In this document: positions 61,822 to 64,000 of the stretch, piece after piece
Layout of the letters: each line of letters opens with the position of its first letter
How positions within the stretch are numbered: the stretch's first letter is position 1
Source: Bin5 sp965218625
Lineage (GTDB): Bacteria > Chloroflexota > Anaerolineae > Caldilineales > Caldilineaceae
Length of the DNA: 64,000 nucleotides
Direction: 5' to 3'
Assembly (NCBI GenBank): GCA_965218625.1
Contig: CBDCLG010000016.1
Span: 310,001-374,000, forward strand
Made by a program: the position numbers and the translations under genes
Notes under the pieces: model-generated
What the model saw: the letters and a program-made list of their open reading frames with translations, nothing else
The model's database searches: none
Told to the model about the DNA's origin: nothing

Positions 61822-61883
61822 GATTCGAACCTACGACTTTCACCTTAGCAGGGCGACGCTCTAGTCCACTGAGCTATGAGGGC
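61810..61883 (-). tRNA. tRNA-like gene, anticodon GCU, short variable arm
   Basis: Read on the minus strand: acceptor GCCCTCA, positions TA, D-stem GCTC/GAGC with a 9-nt loop, anticodon stem TCGCC/GGTGA around loop CTGCTAA (anticodon GCT), a 5-nt variable region, T-arm GTAGG-TTCGAAT-CCTAC. The 3' acceptor strand is TGGGGGGC, with one G more than needed, and CCA is not encoded. GCU reads Ser AGC/AGU, but serine tRNAs carry a long variable arm and this does not. The body resembles a tRNA-Arg(UCU). It may be a degenerate or mobile-element tRNA. A gene predictor might call it tRNA-Ser or pseudo. Confidence 0.75.
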
Positions 61884-61930
61884 TTTCACAGACAAGCGTA
61901 CCACAACCGTGGTGCGTTTGTCCAATTCTG

Positions 61931-61960
61931 AACCACCGCCAAAGTAGCGGTGGTTTTTTG
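61931..61960 (+). terminator. Rho-independent terminator
   Basis: AACCACCGC, loop CAAAGTA, GCGGTGGTT and a run of T (TTTTTG). It lies in plus orientation downstream of the 63-residue gene and shares its CCACCGC/GCGGTGG stem with the hairpin ahead of the transposase. Confidence 0.8.
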
Positions 61961-61969
61961 ATTGGGCAG

Positions 61970-61998
61970 TTGACCTAACCAGATACGCGTGTTAAGTT
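61970..61998 (+). promoter_or_regulatory. Weak promoter in front of the structured element
   Basis: TTGACC (61970-61975), 17 bp, and TAAGTT (61993-61998). The -10 match is poor, but the predicted start falls within the first arm of the inverted repeat at 61999. Confidence 0.35.
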
Positions 61999-62119
61999 GA
62001 CGCTTGCCACAGCAGTATGCCCGTGGAGACACGGGCTTTCTATACTCTTGAATTCGAGTGAGGGCGCATTGCGCCTCCTTGTTGATTCAATGTGTATAGA
62101 GACTGCTGTGGCAAGCGTC
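61999..62119 (+). ncRNA. Candidate structured RNA / inverted-repeat element
   Basis: A perfect 17-bp inverted repeat (61999-62015 and 62103-62119) encloses two further helices. P2 is GCCCGTG/CACGGGC capped by a GAGA (GNRA) tetraloop (62019-62036). P3 starts with TCTATAC/GTATAGA (62039-62045, 62094-62100) and contains TTGAAT/ATTCAA and a GAG(G)GCGC-ATT-GCGCCTC hairpin. Linkers at the junction are only 2-3 nt, so the whole folds as a compact three-way junction. It ends 30 nt before the next gene start, so it could be a leader RNA; a MITE is the alternative. Confidence 0.6.
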
Positions 62120-62149
62120 CCTTTACTCACTCAGCAAGGAGGCACCGTT

Positions 62150-62557
62150 ATGTTTAGAGGTGTGGCGGATTATGGCTTGAGATTCATCGCCCTTGCCATC
62201 TTCGCCTACTTCATTACTGAAGTTATGAGGGTAGGCGCTGATGTAGCAAGGAGTTACTTGATATACCCGATTGCGCTGTACTGGCTAGTCGGGGATATGG
62301 TACGGAAATCAGTGAATGGGTGGTCATTGAAATTCGGAGGGGGTTTTATTTATGGGAAGGTGGAACCAGAAGATAAATGGGAAGAGTTAAAGAGCTTCCT
62401 CGGTTTCGCTGTAGTTTCCGCCTTACTTTGGCTTGGGTTGAGAGAGTTCTTAGGGCCAGGAGACACTCAAGGCGTCTTCTGGGTTTTGTACGCTCTGTAT
62501 GCTTTCTCACGAATCAAAAAGTACAGGTCTGCAAAGGAAAAGGCGGAGACAAAATGA
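62150..62557 (+). CDS. Small multi-span membrane protein
   Basis: A 135-residue protein with four likely membrane helices (around residues 8-25, 35-51, 83-100 and 107-118) and a basic tail (RIKKYRSAKEKAETK). ATG 62150 has AAGGAGG 8 nt upstream; the frame is open to 61997 through the structured element, which is rejected as coding. Its stop overlaps the next ATG (ATGA, 62554-62557). Function unknown. Confidence 0.65.
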   Translation: MFRGVADYGLRFIALAIFAYFITEVMRVGADVARSYLIYPIALYWLVGDMVRKSVNGWSLKFGGGFIYGKVEPEDKWEELKSFLGFAVVSALLWLGLREFLGPGDTQGVFWVLYALYAFSRIKKYRSAKEKAETK

Positions 62558-62826
62558 CCATCATAATCTTGCTTGTCTTTGCGCTGGCGGTGTTCATCGG
62601 GTATGTGTGGCACAATAACCTCGCCAAGGAGAAATATGCAGAGGATACTCCAGAGAGACGCAAATTGCTTCTTGAGTTGGCTACAGATAATAGGGGCTGG
62701 TCAGACATCGCCTACCTGATCAATAAGGCGGGATTCAGAAATGAAGAGGGTGACCACTTCTCTGCTGACGAGGTGCAAGATGAACACGCTGAGGTGTTCT
62801 TGAAGGAGCGAGAGAAGGAGGAGTAA
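62554..62826 (+). CDS. Single-span small membrane protein
   Basis: A 90-residue protein with an N-terminal membrane anchor (MTIIILLVFALAVFIGYVW) and a charged cytoplasmic or outer part (PERRKLLLELATDNRGWSDIAYLINKAGF) ending in KEREKEE. The globular part, with its helix-rich ELAxDNRGWSDIAYLI, could be a small DNA-binding or scaffolding helix bundle. It is coupled to both neighbours by 4-bp and 1-bp overlaps. No family recognised. Confidence 0.65.
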   Translation: MTIIILLVFALAVFIGYVWHNNLAKEKYAEDTPERRKLLLELATDNRGWSDIAYLINKAGFRNEEGDHFSADEVQDEHAEVFLKEREKEE

Positions 62827-63020
62827 TGGAAGATCAAGACGAACACCGTAGGCATGATTGGGAGATTACGCATACGAATCGCGATTTCACGAACGCGTTC
62901 ATAGAGTACGAGCGTTGCAGGAAATGTAACGCCAAGCGTGTCGTGCAGTACCCGCCAGGGATGACTCTCGACTCAGACCCGAAGCCCGTGCCCAGGTATT
63001 GCCCGGAACTTCGGAAATGA
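62826..63020 (+). CDS. Small zinc-ribbon-like protein
   Basis: A 64-residue protein with RCRKCNAKRV and a later single Cys (RYCPEL), so possibly a treble-clef-like zinc site using a His from HRRHDW. The ATG shares its first base with the previous stop (TAATG). It resembles the protein at 63214-63477 in its order of acidic strand, C-x2-C and late Cys-Pro. Function unknown. Confidence 0.6.
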   Translation: MEDQDEHRRHDWEITHTNRDFTNAFIEYERCRKCNAKRVVQYPPGMTLDSDPKPVPRYCPELRK

Positions 63021-63213
63021 TCAGGACGCTAACAGGCTCCTGCGGTTGAGCGGACGAATGGTTGACTTCATTGCTATTGTCTATTAAGCTACGCTTTGCC
63101 TACGTTTCCCCAACGACCTGTATCCGTTGAACACATAGCGGGGTGGGAAAAGAGGCAAGAATTCTTTCCGTGACTAGGCTGAATGTTTAGATAAATTAAC
63201 ATGGAGCAATACT
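63021..63213. other. Intergenic stretch
   Basis: About 190 bp of A+T-rich sequence with no gene, tRNA or strong hairpin seen. Confidence 0.4.
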
Positions 63214-63477
63214 GTGACGCGAGGCAATCACCAATTTGTGCGGACTAAGGTCATCGAGTTGGACGATGGAATCATTCGGGTTGAAGAATGTGAATGGTGC
63301 CACAATGTTCGCATTTACAGTTGGTTACAAGACGGTTCAAATGAGTTAGTAATTTTTGGGAACTCAACAGGGGAGTGGCCACTATCGTCCTATTACTTGC
63401 GATGCCCACCTAGAGATCCCGATCCTGCACTTGGGGACGAGCCTGATAACGAAGAAGATGAAGACATCCCCTTTTGA
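63214..63477 (+). CDS. Small zinc-ribbon-like protein, paralogue of the preceding gene
   Basis: An 87-residue protein, GTG start with GGAG upstream. The core KVIELDDGIIRVEECEWCHNVRIYSW and YYLRCPPRDPDP parallels the gene at 62826 (C-x2-C, then a Cys-Pro), and the tail is acidic (DEPDNEEDEDIPF). It may bind zinc. No known family is recognised, and the context is a mobile region. Confidence 0.55.
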   Translation: MTRGNHQFVRTKVIELDDGIIRVEECEWCHNVRIYSWLQDGSNELVIFGNSTGEWPLSSYYLRCPPRDPDPALGDEPDNEEDEDIPF

Positions 63478-63552
63478 TGAAGAGTGTATCAAGAAAGAAA
63501 TGGCCATTCTTCCCAAAAGGCTACCTATTGTATTTGAAATGAGGATCTACCC

Positions 63553-64000
63553 ATGCGCGAAGAGAAAGAGAGGCCCGAAGTATTTGGGCAGGTCATTGCT
63601 TACGTACTCGACAAAGTAGGTGAAAAACCGAATGTTGGCGAAAAGGTTCTTCACAAACTTCTCTATTTTATTGATTTCGATTACTACGAGAAATATGAAG
63701 AAAACTTAATGGGTGAAACATATATAAGAAATATACATGGTCCAGTTTCTGTCCATCTTAATCAAGAATTAGATCGTATGGTCGAGAAAGGGGAAGTTGA
63801 AAGGACGGAATCAACTTATTTCGAATACCCTCAAAATAGATGCAGTTTGCAAAGAAAGGATTTCTCTTTTGACGCCCTCCAGCCTAGAGATATTGAACAT
63901 ATTGATGAAGTGTTAAGAAGACTTTCTGACATGAATGGTCGAGAAATAGAAATGTATTCCCACGGTGACATCCCTTGGAGATGCGCTCAACACAGGCAAG
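63553..64000 (+). CDS. Panacea/SocA-like antitoxin-domain protein (partial)
   Basis: ATG 63553 starts a frame that stays open to the right edge (149 residues). The segment VGEKVLHKLLYFIDFDYYEKYEENLMG, then YIRNIHGPVSVHLNQELDRMVEKGEVE, is the DUF4065 (SocA/Panacea) fold, and SHGDIPW near the edge is its usual ending. In hyper-promiscuous toxin-antitoxin systems this domain neutralises many different toxins encoded next door. Any toxin gene would lie beyond 64000 or be the preceding small genes. Low GC fits a mobile origin. Confidence 0.8.
   Translation, partial: MREEKERPEVFGQVIAYVLDKVGEKPNVGEKVLHKLLYFIDFDYYEKYEENLMGETYIRNIHGPVSVHLNQELDRMVEKGEVERTESTYFEYPQNRCSLQRKDFSFDALQPRDIEHIDEVLRRLSDMNGREIEMYSHGDIPWRCAQHRQ

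Noticed and set aside
61999..62119. Interpretation as a MITE with 17-bp terminal repeats
   Set aside because: No target-site duplication flanks it (GTT on the left, CCT on the right), and the inner helices suit a folded RNA better; not fully excluded.
61997..62149. 51-residue N-terminal extension of the membrane-protein gene
   Set aside because: These bases form the 17-bp inverted repeat and hairpins, and a strong ribosome-binding site precedes the ATG at 62150.

Overview
The window looks like chromosomal DNA of a high-GC, menaquinone-using heterotroph, most plausibly a Chloroflexota bacterium of the Caldilinea/Anaerolineae type. That placement is inference from gene mix and style: a men operon, Lar cofactor genes, many sugar and sugar-acid dehydrogenases, and secreted plant-type leucine-rich-repeat (LRR) proteins. 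Two genes carry in-frame disruptions, and both ends of the window cut genes.

Layout. 1-8.8 kb (minus strand): a membrane flippase-like gene, then a menaquinone operon read menF-menD-menB-menE-phyH-menH, with a TetR regulator as first gene behind a palindromic operator; menC and menA are not in the window. 9-12.7 kb (minus): HAD phosphatase, prmC-prfA translation-termination pair, purine-type phosphoribosyltransferase. 12.9-13.2 kb: about 48 copies of a 7-bp repeat. 13.5-18.7 kb: small hypotheticals, a membrane protein, histidine phosphatase, tandem DinB-like protein, ABC-class ATPase. 18.8-24.5 kb (plus): two aldo/keto reductases around larB-larE-larC, which make the nickel-pincer cofactor, with no larA. 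24.5-42 kb: housekeeping-style catabolism (enolase-superfamily dehydratases, SDRs, a HisN-like phosphatase, lactonase, LLM oxidoreductase, GH2 glycosidase, Zn alcohol dehydrogenases, desaturase), with an HNH pair at 27.3-28.0 kb and a lower-GC DUF262/HEPN pair at 30.8-32.5 kb.

42-47.5 kb is the most unusual part. A complete RecQ helicase is followed by a segmental duplication of its 5' end, including the tail of the upstream dehydrogenase gene. Behind that copy lies a second RecQ whose RQC and HRDC region has been replaced by two blocks of plant-type LRRs. The same LRR modules form a cluster of exported proteins at 50.8-59.7 kb (three large proteins, one truncated). Those exported modules keep paired cysteines that the RecQ-linked copies have mostly lost. 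A decayed LRR gene start lies directly in front of the fusion gene.

59.7-64 kb is a more A+T-rich mobile region. It holds small coiled-coil proteins, an IS1595-type transposase with its own promoter, and a tRNA-like gene with a GCU anticodon but no long variable arm. It also holds a strongly structured 121-nt inverted-repeat element in front of a run of small translationally coupled genes, and ends in a partial Panacea/SocA-type antitoxin gene.
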